Shown piece by piece: positions 16,184 through 24,613 of a stretch of 64,000 bases of DNA. The notes under the pieces were generated by a model that saw only the letters and a list, made by a program, of their open reading frames with translations, did no database searches and was not told where the DNA came from. Position 1 is the stretch's first letter. The number at the start of each line of letters is the position of its first letter. Position numbers and translations under genes: made by a program. The stretch lies in NCBI GenBank assembly GCA_030426245.1, contig JAUHYZ010000001.1, positions 124,001-188,000 on the forward strand, read 5' to 3'. Origin of the DNA: Alphaproteobacteria bacterium (GTDB lineage: Bacteria; Pseudomonadota; Alphaproteobacteria; Sphingomonadales; Sphingomonadaceae).

Positions 16184-19139
16184 GCAAACGCTCTCCTGCC
16201 GGATCCACAAAGACGGCGTCGCATATCTCGACCGGCACGTCCGTTGCCCGCACAATGTCGTTCAGCAACATTTCTTCCCCGATCCTCTCCTGGCCGCCCG
16301 TGACGAGCGCGAGCGCAATCGAGTAACCCAGCGTCGGCGAGAATGCAGCGGAGGTCACGCGGCCCTGGACATTGGCAGCTTTGGGCTCCGCGCCCTTTGC
16401 CAGAAGATGCGCGCCTGCCCGCAAGGTGGCGGCGGGATCGATCGGTTTCAGCCCGACCAGCGACATTCTGCCCGGATCGGTCAGCCCGGGCCGCTGGGCC
16501 ATCGCCCGCCCGATGAAATCCTTCTTGGTGGACAGCATGCGCCCCATGCCGAGATCTCCGGCAGTTGTCTGGCCGTTCATCTCGTTGCCGGCGGGATGTC
16601 CCTTCTCGATGCGCATGACGCCCAGTGCCTCCGTGCCGTAGGGTACGATGCCGAAGGGCGCGCCGGCTTCCATGATCGCTTCCAGCAATTGGCGTCCGCG
16701 ATTGGCGCCGATGCTGATTTCGTATGCGAGCTCCCCGCTGAAAGAGACGCGGAAGAGGCGGATCTTCGTGCCGCGCCAGCGATATTCGCCCGCCGCCATG
16801 AATTTGAAGGCTTCGTTGGTCAGGTCGATATCCGGCAGCAAGGCCTGCAGCACGGCGCGCGATTGCGGGCCGGCAATGGAGTAGGTGGCCCATTGCTCGG
16901 TCACGGAAGTCGCCTGGACATCCAGTTCCGGCCAGATCACTTGCCGGGCGAAGTCGATATGCTGCATCACCCGCGCGGCATTGGCGGTGGTGGTGGTGAC
17001 GTAATATCTGTCCTCGGCAAAGCGCGTCGCCGTGCCGTCATCCATCACGAACCCGTCTTCGCGCAGCATCAGGCCGTAGCGCGCCCGCCCGACAGGCAAC
17101 GTCGAAAACATATTGGCATAGAGCCGGTCCAGAAGCGTGGCGGCATCCGGGCCCAGAACGTCGATCTTGCCCAGGGTCGAGACGTCGCAAATGCCAACGC
17201 CGCCGCGCGTGGCCTTCACTTCGCGGTCGACGGAGGTTCTCCATTCGGTTTCGCCCGGCTGGACAAACCATTGGGCACGTTTCCATTGTCCGACATCGAC
17301 GAAGGCCGCGCCGTTCTCCGCCGCCCAGTCATGGCTTGCCGTATGCCGCACCGGACGGAAATGCTCGCCCCGGTGATGCCCCGCAATCACGCCCAGGGCG
17401 ATCGGCGTATAGGGCGGGCGCGACATGATCGTGCCCGCTTCGGCGATCGTCTTCTTGGTTTCCTCCGCCAGCAGTCCGTGCCCGTTGAGCTGGCTCAGTT
17501 TGCCCTGATCGGTCGCCATGCCCATCGTGGTGTAGCGCTTGAGGTGTTCGATCGACACGAAACCCTCGCTCGCGGCGAGCTTGATGTCGGAAGCCGTCAC
17601 GTCGTTCTGGAAGTCGACGAATGCCTTGCCTTCGATCCCGCTTGGAACCCAGAGCATGTTCTCACTCGTGCCGCCCGTTTCGGCAACGTCGGCAATCGCC
17701 ATTTCGGCAGGCGACTTGCCCAGCTGCTGCACGACTTCGGTCGCCGCCCGGATGCCGTCGCCCAGCGCGGAGGTCAGGCTCATGCGCCCGGCGGCGGAAC
17801 CGACGGGGGAAAACCCTGGCGGGGCCTTGTCGAGCAGGAAGGCATTGAGCTCTTCGGACCAAACGGGCCGGTTTCCGAAATTGCTGCCCAGGCCGATGGC
17901 CGGGTTCCAGCCGCCCGACATCGCAACGAGATCACAGACGACGCTAGTTTCCTTGCCGCTGCCGTCGCGGATCGTGGCGCCTTTGACGCTTTTCGACCCC
18001 TTGATGTCCACAATCGCGCCCTGCAGCGCCACGACGCAGTCCGACAGGTCCAGCCGGTCTGCCAACGCAGGCATTTGGGCGCGTGTATCGACCACTGCGG
18101 CGACGCCGATGCCGGCGGCCTGCAGGTCCAGCGCGGTCTGCCAGCCTGTGTCGCAGGAGGTGAAGATCGCCGCCTTCTTGCCGGGCGCCACCGCGAAGCG
18201 GTTGAGATAGGCGGAGACGGCCGACGCCATCATCACGCCGGGCCTGTCATTGCCGGGGAAGATCAGCGGGCGCTCGATCGCGCCGCTTGCCAGCAGGGCA
18301 TGCCTGGCCACGATCTTCCAAAATCTCTGGCGCGGCTGACCCGGCAAAGGTTCGGGCAAATGGTCCGAAACGCGCTCCACGGCGCCATATTCATGGCCGT
18401 CATAGACGCCGAATACGCCCGTGCGCGGAAGCAGCGTGACATTGGGATAAGATGCCAGTTCCTCCACCACGCCTGCCGCCCAGTCCGCGCCGGCTGCACC
18501 TGCAATTTCGCTGCGTTCCTTCAGCAAATGACCGCCCATGGCCATGTCGTCATCAGCCAGGATCACGCGCAGGCCGGACCGCCCGGCAGTGAGAGCCGCG
18601 GCAAGGCCGGACGGACCCGCGCCGATTACCAGAAGGTCGCAAAATGCGTGTTTGCGGTCATAGCTGTCGGGATCGGGCAGGCCGGAGAGGGCGCCCAGGC
18701 CCGCTGCACGCCGGATCAGCGGCTCATAAAGCTTTTCCCACAAGGCGGCAGGCCGCATGAAGGTCTTGTAATAGAAGCCGGCCACAAAGATCGGTGAAGC
18801 AAGCTGGTTGAGCGCCAGCAGGTCGAAGCCCAGGCTGGGCCAGCGGTTCTGACTGCTGGCAACCAATCCGTCGTAAAGCGGGACGGCTGTCGCCTTGCTG
18901 TTGGGCTCGGCCCGCGCGCCTTCGCGCAATGTGACCAGTGCATTGGGCTCTTCCGTCCCGGCGGTCAGGATGCCGCGCGGGCGGTGATATTTGAACGATC
19001 TGGCTACCAGGCGCACCTCGTTGGCCAGCAATGCAGCGGCCAGCGTATCGCCTTCGAAGCCCGAATATTGCTTGCCGTCGAAAGTGAATTTCAGCGGGCG
19101 CGTGCGGTCGATCAGCCCGCCTGTGCTCAGCCGGCTCAT
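16176..19139 (-). CDS. soxA: Sarcosine oxidase alpha-like subunit (SoxA / MgdC)
   Basis: A 987-residue flavoenzyme subunit. The N-terminal FTFDGKQYSGFEGDTLAAALLAN segment is a 2Fe-2S-ferredoxin-like domain; [22 protein letters not shown] (about residue 168) is the dinucleotide-binding fold. The C-terminal third (from about residue 600) is a GcvT-type tetrahydrofolate-binding aminomethyltransferase domain (GICDVSTLGKIDVLGPDAA). The enzyme oxidises an N-methyl group and passes formaldehyde to folate. Start 19139 overlaps the soxD stop (ATGA). It is the catalytic core of the operon. Confidence 0.9.
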   Translation of the reverse strand: MSRLSTGGLIDRTRPLKFTFDGKQYSGFEGDTLAAALLANEVRLVARSFKYHRPRGILTAGTEEPNALVTLREGARAEPNSKATAVPLYDGLVASSQNRWPSLGFDLLALNQLASPIFVAGFYYKTFMRPAALWEKLYEPLIRRAAGLGALSGLPDPDSYDRKHAFCDLLVIGAGPSGLAAALTAGRSGLRVILADDDMAMGGHLLKERSEIAGAAGADWAAGVVEELASYPNVTLLPRTGVFGVYDGHEYGAVERVSDHLPEPLPGQPRQRFWKIVARHALLASGAIERPLIFPGNDRPGVMMASAVSAYLNRFAVAPGKKAAIFTSCDTGWQTALDLQAAGIGVAAVVDTRAQMPALADRLDLSDCVVALQGAIVDIKGSKSVKGATIRDGSGKETSVVCDLVAMSGGWNPAIGLGSNFGNRPVWSEELNAFLLDKAPPGFSPVGSAAGRMSLTSALGDGIRAATEVVQQLGKSPAEMAIADVAETGGTSENMLWVPSGIEGKAFVDFQNDVTASDIKLAASEGFVSIEHLKRYTTMGMATDQGKLSQLNGHGLLAEETKKTIAEAGTIMSRPPYTPIALGVIAGHHRGEHFRPVRHTASHDWAAENGAAFVDVGQWKRAQWFVQPGETEWRTSVDREVKATRGGVGICDVSTLGKIDVLGPDAATLLDRLYANMFSTLPVGRARYGLMLREDGFVMDDGTATRFAEDRYYVTTTTANAARVMQHIDFARQVIWPELDVQATSVTEQWATYSIAGPQSRAVLQALLPDIDLTNEAFKFMAAGEYRWRGTKIRLFRVSFSGELAYEISIGANRGRQLLEAIMEAGAPFGIVPYGTEALGVMRIEKGHPAGNEMNGQTTAGDLGMGRMLSTKKDFIGRAMAQRPGLTDPGRMSLVGLKPIDPAATLRAGAHLLAKGAEPKAANVQGRVTSAAFSPTLGYSIALALVTGGQERIGEEMLLNDIVRATDVPVEICDAVFVDPAGERLRG

Positions 19140-19399
19140 GCGGACTTTCCTTCGCTGGTCAGGCGTGCGGCGGAAATGGCGTGATCGCGCGTGTCGCGCG
19201 TCAGCGTAATCCAGTTGCGGCAACCTTGTGCGTGGTACCACAGCTCATCGATCGGCCCGGCGGGGTTCTCCCGCAGATAGACATAGTCGAAGAATTCCGT
19301 CTCCTCCGCCGGATCCGCAGGCCGCACGGGGGAAGCGTCGCCGCGATAGACGAATTCCTGTGAGTCTCGATCTCCGCAATAGGGGCAGGGAATGCGCAT
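19136..19399 (-). CDS. soxD: Sarcosine oxidase delta-like subunit (SoxD / MgdB)
   Basis: An 87-residue zinc-binding subunit. MRIPCPYCGDRDSQEFVYRG begins the protein with a CPYCG knuckle, and the family marker ELWYHAQGCRNWITLTRDT follows near residue 52. The alpha gene overlaps its stop by 4 bp and the beta gene ends 10 bp upstream. Length and order B-D-A-G match both sarcosine oxidase and the mgdABCD N-methylglutamate dehydrogenase operons. Confidence 0.92.
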   Translation of the reverse strand: MRIPCPYCGDRDSQEFVYRGDASPVRPADPAEETEFFDYVYLRENPAGPIDELWYHAQGCRNWITLTRDTRDHAISAARLTSEGKSA

Positions 19400-19409
19400 A
19401 TCCGGCTCC

Positions 19410-20666
19410 TCAGTGCAGGTTCGGTTGGGCGCCCTGGCCCTTTTCGTCGATGACATGGCCAGTCGCGAACCGGTCCAGACGGAAGTCTGCGGCTGTTTCG
19501 TGCGGCTGGTCGGTGGCGAGCAGATGGGCGAAGCACCATCCGGCGGCAGGCGTGGCCTTGAAACCGCCATAACACCAGCCGGCATTGAGATAGAGCCCGC
19601 CGACCGGGGCGTGGTCGATAATCGGGGAACCATCCATGCTCATGTCCATGATACCACCCCAGGAACGCAGCAGGCGAGCGCGGCCGATCATCGGCATCAG
19701 CGCCATTCCGCCTTCGCAGACATCTTCCACGGTCGGCAGATTTCCGCGCTGGGCATAGCTGTTGTAGCCATCGATATCGCCGCCGAAGACCAGGCCGCCC
19801 TTGTCGGACTGGCTGACATAGAAATGTCCGGCGCCGAAGGTGATCACGCCGGGGATCAACGGTTTCAGCCCTTCGCTGACGAATGCCTGGAGAACGTGGC
19901 TTTCGATGGGTAGGCGCAGGCCCGCCATTTCGGCAAGGCGCGAACTGTTGCCGGCGACCGACAGACCGACCTTCTTGGCGCGGATCGGCCCGCGCGTCGT
20001 CTCCACCCCGGTCACCGAGCCGTCCGGCCCGCGCAGCATGCCGGTGACGGCGCAGTTCTGGATGATGTCGACGCCCCTGTCCGATGCGCCGCGGGCATAA
20101 CCCCAGACGACCGCATCGTGCCGCGCAGTGCCGCCGCGCCGCTGCAGCAGGCCGCCCTGGATCGGGAAGCGCGCATTCTCGTAATCGAGGAACGGCGCCA
20201 TCGCCTGGACCTGATCGCGGCCCAGCAATTCGGCATCGACGCCGTGCAGCCGCATCATGTTGCCGCGCCTGGCATAGGCGTCGCGCTGCGCATCGCTGTG
20301 ATAGAGATTAAGCACGCCGCGCTGGCTGACCATCGTGTTGTAGTTGAGATCCTGCTCCATCCCCTCCCACAGCTTCATCGACCATTCGTAGAACGGGATG
20401 TTGCCGGGAAGCCCGTAATTGGATCGGATGATGGTGGTGTTGCGGCCGGCATTGCCGCCGCCGATCCAGCCTTTCTCCAGCACGGCGACATTGGTGATGC
20501 CGTGCTCCTTGGCAAGGTAATAGGCAGTTGCCAGCCCGTGCCCGCCGCCGCCGACAATGATGACGTCATAGCTTTCCTGCGGCTCGGCGTCGCGCCACGC
20601 CCTGTCCCAATGGCGATGGCCAGTGAGCGCGTTACGTAAGAGAGTGAAAAGCGAATAGTGCGTCAT
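19410..20666 (-). CDS. soxB: Sarcosine oxidase beta-like subunit (SoxB / MgdA)
   Basis: A 418-residue FAD-dependent amine oxidase subunit of the DAO family. SYDVIIVGGGGHGLATAYYL (residues about 31-50) binds FAD, and KGWIGGGNAGRNTTIIRSNY matches the SoxB-specific segment after it. The C-terminus LNAGWCYGGFKATPAAGW is the closing FAD/substrate region. It is first in the operon. A motif shared with the methylated-amine genes lies 36 bp upstream of its ATG, which suggests that this enzyme works on N-methylglutamate made by GmaS/Mgs rather than, or as well as, on sarcosine. Confidence 0.9.
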   Translation of the reverse strand: MTHYSLFTLLRNALTGHRHWDRAWRDAEPQESYDVIIVGGGGHGLATAYYLAKEHGITNVAVLEKGWIGGGNAGRNTTIIRSNYGLPGNIPFYEWSMKLWEGMEQDLNYNTMVSQRGVLNLYHSDAQRDAYARRGNMMRLHGVDAELLGRDQVQAMAPFLDYENARFPIQGGLLQRRGGTARHDAVVWGYARGASDRGVDIIQNCAVTGMLRGPDGSVTGVETTRGPIRAKKVGLSVAGNSSRLAEMAGLRLPIESHVLQAFVSEGLKPLIPGVITFGAGHFYVSQSDKGGLVFGGDIDGYNSYAQRGNLPTVEDVCEGGMALMPMIGRARLLRSWGGIMDMSMDGSPIIDHAPVGGLYLNAGWCYGGFKATPAAGWCFAHLLATDQPHETAADFRLDRFATGHVIDEKGQGAQPNLH

Positions 20667-20701
20667 GGCTCGGGCCAATGCGAAACGAGAGTGGCGAAAT
20701 A

Positions 20702-20721
20702 AATTTGATTCGCAGGAAATA
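20702..20721 (-). promoter_or_regulatory. Putative regulon operator upstream of soxB
   Basis: Read on the minus strand the site is TATTTCCTGCGAATCAAATT. It agrees at 14 of 20 positions with the site upstream of amt (32853-32872) and shares the TTCCT core with those at tmm/dmmD and mgsA. It lies 36 bp from the soxB start and upstream of the divergent regulator gene. Found by eye; no statistics were computed. Confidence 0.5.
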
Positions 20722-20730
20722 TTAGATGCT

Positions 20731-21729
20731 ATGCGGGCGCCTTGCGTGACTCGAAGCGACGGAATCGTGCCTGTGAACGACAAAATACTCCCCGCCGAGA
20801 AACCTGAGCATCTCGGCTTGCTCTTGGCGCCGGGCTTTTCGCTGATGTCCTATGCTTCGGTCATCGAACCGTTTCGCGCGGCCAATGTGCTGGCCGGCAA
20901 GCAGCTTTACCGCTGGACGCATGTTTCCACCGATGGGGAGCCTGTAACTGCTTCCAACGGTGCGACCATTCTGGCCGATGGCAAGGTGGGGGACCGGCTG
21001 GATTGCGAAACGCTGTTCGTGATCGCGGCCGGCGAACCGGCCAAGTTCGATCACCAGCCGACCTTTGCCTGGCTGCGCCAGCTGGCGGCCTCCGGGGTGC
21101 GGCTGGCGGGGGTATCGGGCGGACCGCTGCTGCTGGCAAAGGCGGGGCTGCTCGAAGGCTACCGCGCGACGGTCCACTGGGAACATTGGCAGCAGATGCA
21201 TGATCTGTTCCCCGATCTCTCCGTGGAATCCGGCCTCTATGTGATCGACCGGCGGCGTTTGACCTGCGCGGGCGGGATTGCCGCGCTCGATCTGGCGGTC
21301 GAGATGATCGAGCGTGCGCATGGCCATGCGCTGGCTTCCCGGGTGGGTGAATGGTTCATCAGCCCGGAGCAGCGCCCGCCGGACAAGGCGCAGCGGATCG
21401 GCCTCAGGGAGCGCTACGGTATTGCCAATGACCGGGTGCTCAAAGTGCTGGCGCGGATGGAGGAGTCCACTGCCGAGCCACTCACCCACCGTGAACTGGC
21501 AGGGCAGGCAGGCGTTTCGCTACGCCAGCTGGAGCGGCTGTTCGCGCGGGATCTGGGCTCCACCATCGGCGCGGTCTATCTCGGCATCCGGCTGGACAAG
21601 GCGCAGGAGCTTCTGCGCAAGACAGGCATGCAGGTGACTGCGGTTGCCTTTGCCTGCGGCTTTCGCAATTCCAGCCATTTCTCCCGCGCCTATCGCGCCA
21701 GGTTCGGCCAGCCGCCGAGCCGCCGCTGA
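20731..21729 (+). CDS. GlxA family transcriptional regulator (DJ-1/PfpI domain + AraC HTH)
   Basis: A regulator of about 332 residues. The N-terminal domain HLGLLLAPGFSLMSYASVIEPFRAAN is the amidase-like ligand-binding domain of the GlxA group; the C-terminal 100 residues hold two AraC helix-turn-helix units (GVSLRQLERLF and VAFACGFRNSSHFSRAYRARFG). Relatives such as GbdR and SouR activate glycine-betaine, dimethylglycine and sarcosine catabolism, which fits the divergent sox-like operon. The start is uncertain: ATG 20731 is used here, GTG 20773 has a slightly better spaced GGAA; an earlier in-frame start overlapping soxB is unlikely. Confidence 0.85.
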   Translation: MRAPCVTRSDGIVPVNDKILPAEKPEHLGLLLAPGFSLMSYASVIEPFRAANVLAGKQLYRWTHVSTDGEPVTASNGATILADGKVGDRLDCETLFVIAAGEPAKFDHQPTFAWLRQLAASGVRLAGVSGGPLLLAKAGLLEGYRATVHWEHWQQMHDLFPDLSVESGLYVIDRRRLTCAGGIAALDLAVEMIERAHGHALASRVGEWFISPEQRPPDKAQRIGLRERYGIANDRVLKVLARMEESTAEPLTHRELAGQAGVSLRQLERLFARDLGSTIGAVYLGIRLDKAQELLRKTGMQVTAVAFACGFRNSSHFSRAYRARFGQPPSRR

Positions 21730-21851
21730 CGGCCCGCTTGCCGGACACACCGTTCTGCAATTTCGCTTATGCATTCACATGGAAAATTGGCGGCCAGCCA
21801 TTTCAAGGCAATGCTATTCTTGTCCCCCCGACTTTTCAGACGGCGAGGACG

Positions 21852-22955
21852 ATGGGCAGAATATTGACGTCCGGTGATGTGGAAGCAGCCGTATTGGGCG
21901 GCTCGGTCTTTGCGGCAGGCGGTGGTGGCTGGGCCGATCACGGGCGCATGCTGGGGCAAATGGCCATGGTAGCGGGATCGCCCGAACTGGTCTCGCTGGA
22001 CGAAATCCCCGACGACGCTTGGATCGCAACGGCCGCCGCTATCGGCGCGCCTGCCGGCACCACGCAATGGGAGATGCGCGGCGAAGACTATGTGCGCGCT
22101 GCGGCTCTGCTGGAAGAGGCACTGGGCGAACCGCTTTACGGGCTGATGATCGGGCAGAACGGAATGTCCAGCACGCTCAATGGCTGGCTGCCTTCGGCAA
22201 GCTGCGGCTGGAAGGTCGTGGATGCAGTGGGTGACATACGCGCCCACCCAACGGGGGACATGGGATCGATCGGCCTTGCCTCCAGTCCGGAGCCGACGAT
22301 CCAGACGGCAGCGGGCGGAAACCGCGCGGCGGGGCAATATCTGGAACTGGTGGTGCAGGGCGCGACAGGCGTCATTTCGCCGGTGGTGCGGACCGCGGCG
22401 GACCGATCGGGCGGCTTTATCGCCAGTTGCCGCAATCCCGTGCGTGCCAGCTATGTGCGCGAACATGCCGCGCTCGGCGGCATCACCATGGCGCTGGCGC
22501 TGGGCGAGGCGATCCTGGCGGCGCAGCCGGAAGGCGGCGAGGCGGTGATCACGGCAATCTGCAAGGCAACGGGCGGCATGATAGTGGGTACCGGGCCCGT
22601 TACATCGAAAGCAGTGGTCTATACGCAGCAGGCCTTCGATATCGGCACGGTCACAGTCCAGTGCGGCAACGATGAATTCGTGCTGCATGTTATGAACGAA
22701 TATATGGCGCTCGACGACAAGTCTGGCACGCGCCTTTCCACCTATCCCGACGTCCTGACTACGCTGGACAGTGACGGTGCGCCGGTCAGCGTCGGCAATC
22801 TGCGCGAGGGGATGGAAATCTCCATCCTCCATGTACCGCGCGGCCAGATACCGCTCAGTTCTTCGGTCACTGACCCGGCGGTTTATCCCGTCGTGGAGGA
22901 AGCGTTGGGGATCGAAATCGCTCGCTACGCCCTCGAATTGGAGCAATCGGCATGA
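21852..22955 (+). CDS. DUF917 family protein, likely S-methyl thiohydantoin desulfurase-like
   Basis: A 367-residue cytosolic protein of the DUF917 family. The N-terminal SGDVEAAVLGGSVFAAGGGGWADHGRML glycine-rich segment and ATAAAIGAPAGTTQWEMRGED are family landmarks. To my recollection Pfam now names the family after S-methyl thiohydantoin desulfurase, a step in S-methyl-ergothioneine breakdown; most members are uncharacterised and were found beside hydantoinases. It overlaps the urocanase-like gene by 4 bp, so the two probably act in sequence. The start at 21852 has a GGCGAGGA ribosome site; the longer frame upstream does not look like family sequence. Confidence 0.78.
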   Translation: MGRILTSGDVEAAVLGGSVFAAGGGGWADHGRMLGQMAMVAGSPELVSLDEIPDDAWIATAAAIGAPAGTTQWEMRGEDYVRAAALLEEALGEPLYGLMIGQNGMSSTLNGWLPSASCGWKVVDAVGDIRAHPTGDMGSIGLASSPEPTIQTAAGGNRAAGQYLELVVQGATGVISPVVRTAADRSGGFIASCRNPVRASYVREHAALGGITMALALGEAILAAQPEGGEAVITAICKATGGMIVGTGPVTSKAVVYTQQAFDIGTVTVQCGNDEFVLHVMNEYMALDDKSGTRLSTYPDVLTTLDSDGAPVSVGNLREGMEISILHVPRGQIPLSSSVTDPAVYPVVEEALGIEIARYALELEQSA

Positions 22956-24613
22956 GTGCTTCCCCGCCGGTTGAAGCAGAGCGGGGATTGCGCTGCCGCG
23001 GCTGGCGGCAGGAAGGGTTGCTCAGGCTGCTCGAGAATGTGCTGACCGTCGGCGAAGACCCGGACCGGCTAGTTGTCTATGCCGCGCTCGGCAAGGCGGC
23101 GCGCAACTGGCCGTCGCACGCCGCCATCGTCGAAACGCTGAAGACGATGGCTGAGGACGAAACGCTCATCATTCAGTCGGGCAAGCCGATCGGCGTGCTC
23201 AAGACGCACAAGGATGCGCCGATGGTCCTGATGGCGAACTGCAACATGGTTGGCCGCTGGGCAACGCCGGAGAATTTTTACCGCTTCGAGCAGCAGGACC
23301 TCATCTGCTGGGGCGGCCTGACTGCCGGTGCATGGCAATATATCGGCTCCCAGGGGGTTATTCAGGGCACTTACGAGATACTAATGCGCATTGCGGAGCG
23401 TCACTTCGAAGGCAGCCTGGCAGGACGCTTCGTGCTGACAGCAGGGCTCGGCGGAATGGGCGGGGCGCAGCCTCTTGCGGGGCGTCTGGCGGATTCGGTG
23501 ATCCTGTGCGTTGAAGTCGATCACCGGCGTATCACCAAACGCCTCGAAAGCGGATTTCTGGATCGCGTCGCCGGCGATCTGGATGAAGCATTGTCGCTGG
23601 TGCAAGAGGCGGTGACGAAACGGGAAGCGGTGTCGATCGGCCTGTGCGCCAATGCAGTCGATGTCTACGAGCGGATTGCCGAGCGCGGGATCACGCCGGA
23701 TGTCGTGACGGATCAGACATCCGCCCACGATCTCGTCTATGGCTACATCCCTTCCGGCCTGACGATCGAAGAGGCTGTGGAGCTGCGCGGCGAGCCCCAG
23801 CGCCTGATCGAATTGGGCCGCGCTTCCATTGTGCGCCAAGTGAAGGCGATGCTCTCCTTCCAGAAGGCGGGCGCTATCGTATTCGACAACGGCAATCTCA
23901 TCCGCAGCCAGGCGTTCGAAGGCGGCGTGGAAAACGCTTTCGACATACCGATATTTACCGAAGCGTTTCTGCGTCCGCTTTTTGCCCGTGCCATCGGGCC
24001 GTTTCGCTGGATTGCCCTTTCGGGCGAGCCCGCCGATTTGGCGGCGATCGACAATCTGGTGCTGGAGCTGTTCCCGGACAATCAGATCGTCACCAACTGG
24101 ATACGCCTGGCTGGCGAGCATGTGCCGATCGAGGGGTTGCCTGCGCGCATTGCGTGGCTTGGCCACGGCGAAAGAGCGCGGCTGGGCGTTGCAGTCAATG
24201 CCATGGTGCGGAACGGGACATTGGCTGGGCCGGTCGCATTCACGCGCGATCACCTCGATGCCGGAGCAATGGCGCATCCCACGATCATGACCGAGCGCAT
24301 GCTGGACGGATCGGACGCCATTGCCGACTGGCCGCTGGTCAATGCGCTTGCAATGGCATCTTCCAAGGCCGATCTGGTGGCGATCCATTCGGGCGGAGGC
24401 GGATATTCGGGCTTCATGACGAGTTCCGGGGTCACCGTAGTCGCGGATGGCAGCGAAGCTGCGGAAACGCGTATCGATCTTTCGCTCAATAACGATACGT
24501 CGCTTGGCGTGATGCGCTATGCCGATGCCGGATATCACGAAGCGCTGGACGAGGCGGAAACGAAGAAGCTGCGCTATCTGGGTATTCCACAATATGCGGG
24601 GAGCGGCAGCTGA
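22952..24613 (+). CDS. Urocanate hydratase family protein, likely thiourocanate-type hydratase
   Basis: A 553-residue NAD-dependent hydratase homologous to urocanase along its whole length: GWRQEGLLRLLENV (18-31), VVYAALGKAARNW (41-53), GSQGVIQGTYE (132-142), GLGGMGGAQPLA (165-176), TDQTSAHD (253-260), HADAGY-like RYADAGYHEA near the end. Key differences from histidine-pathway HutU are Ala401 where the urocanase active-site cysteine (LPARICW) is expected, Ala346 in place of the Cys of IRPLFC, and HSGGGGYSG instead of HHGGGVGMG. The imidazole binding site is therefore altered. No hutH, hutI or hutG gene adjoins. It sits between DUF917 and an MHS transporter. Confidence 0.82.
   Translation: MSASPPVEAERGLRCRGWRQEGLLRLLENVLTVGEDPDRLVVYAALGKAARNWPSHAAIVETLKTMAEDETLIIQSGKPIGVLKTHKDAPMVLMANCNMVGRWATPENFYRFEQQDLICWGGLTAGAWQYIGSQGVIQGTYEILMRIAERHFEGSLAGRFVLTAGLGGMGGAQPLAGRLADSVILCVEVDHRRITKRLESGFLDRVAGDLDEALSLVQEAVTKREAVSIGLCANAVDVYERIAERGITPDVVTDQTSAHDLVYGYIPSGLTIEEAVELRGEPQRLIELGRASIVRQVKAMLSFQKAGAIVFDNGNLIRSQAFEGGVENAFDIPIFTEAFLRPLFARAIGPFRWIALSGEPADLAAIDNLVLELFPDNQIVTNWIRLAGEHVPIEGLPARIAWLGHGERARLGVAVNAMVRNGTLAGPVAFTRDHLDAGAMAHPTIMTERMLDGSDAIADWPLVNALAMASSKADLVAIHSGGGGYSGFMTSSGVTVVADGSEAAETRIDLSLNNDTSLGVMRYADAGYHEALDEAETKKLRYLGIPQYAGSGS

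Noticed and set aside
16119-18797. An 892-codon open frame antisense to the SoxA-like gene
   Set aside because: Long antisense frames are common in GC-rich DNA; the sense strand encodes a full family-length enzyme.
21730-21851. A further copy of the regulon motif before DUF917 (ATTC-N5-GAAAATT near 21772)
   Set aside because: The spacing between half-sites is five rather than seven and the TTCCT core is absent.
22952-24613. Annotation as the histidine-pathway urocanase HutU
   Set aside because: The essential cysteine is Ala, the HHGGGVGMG segment is changed, and no other hut genes are present.
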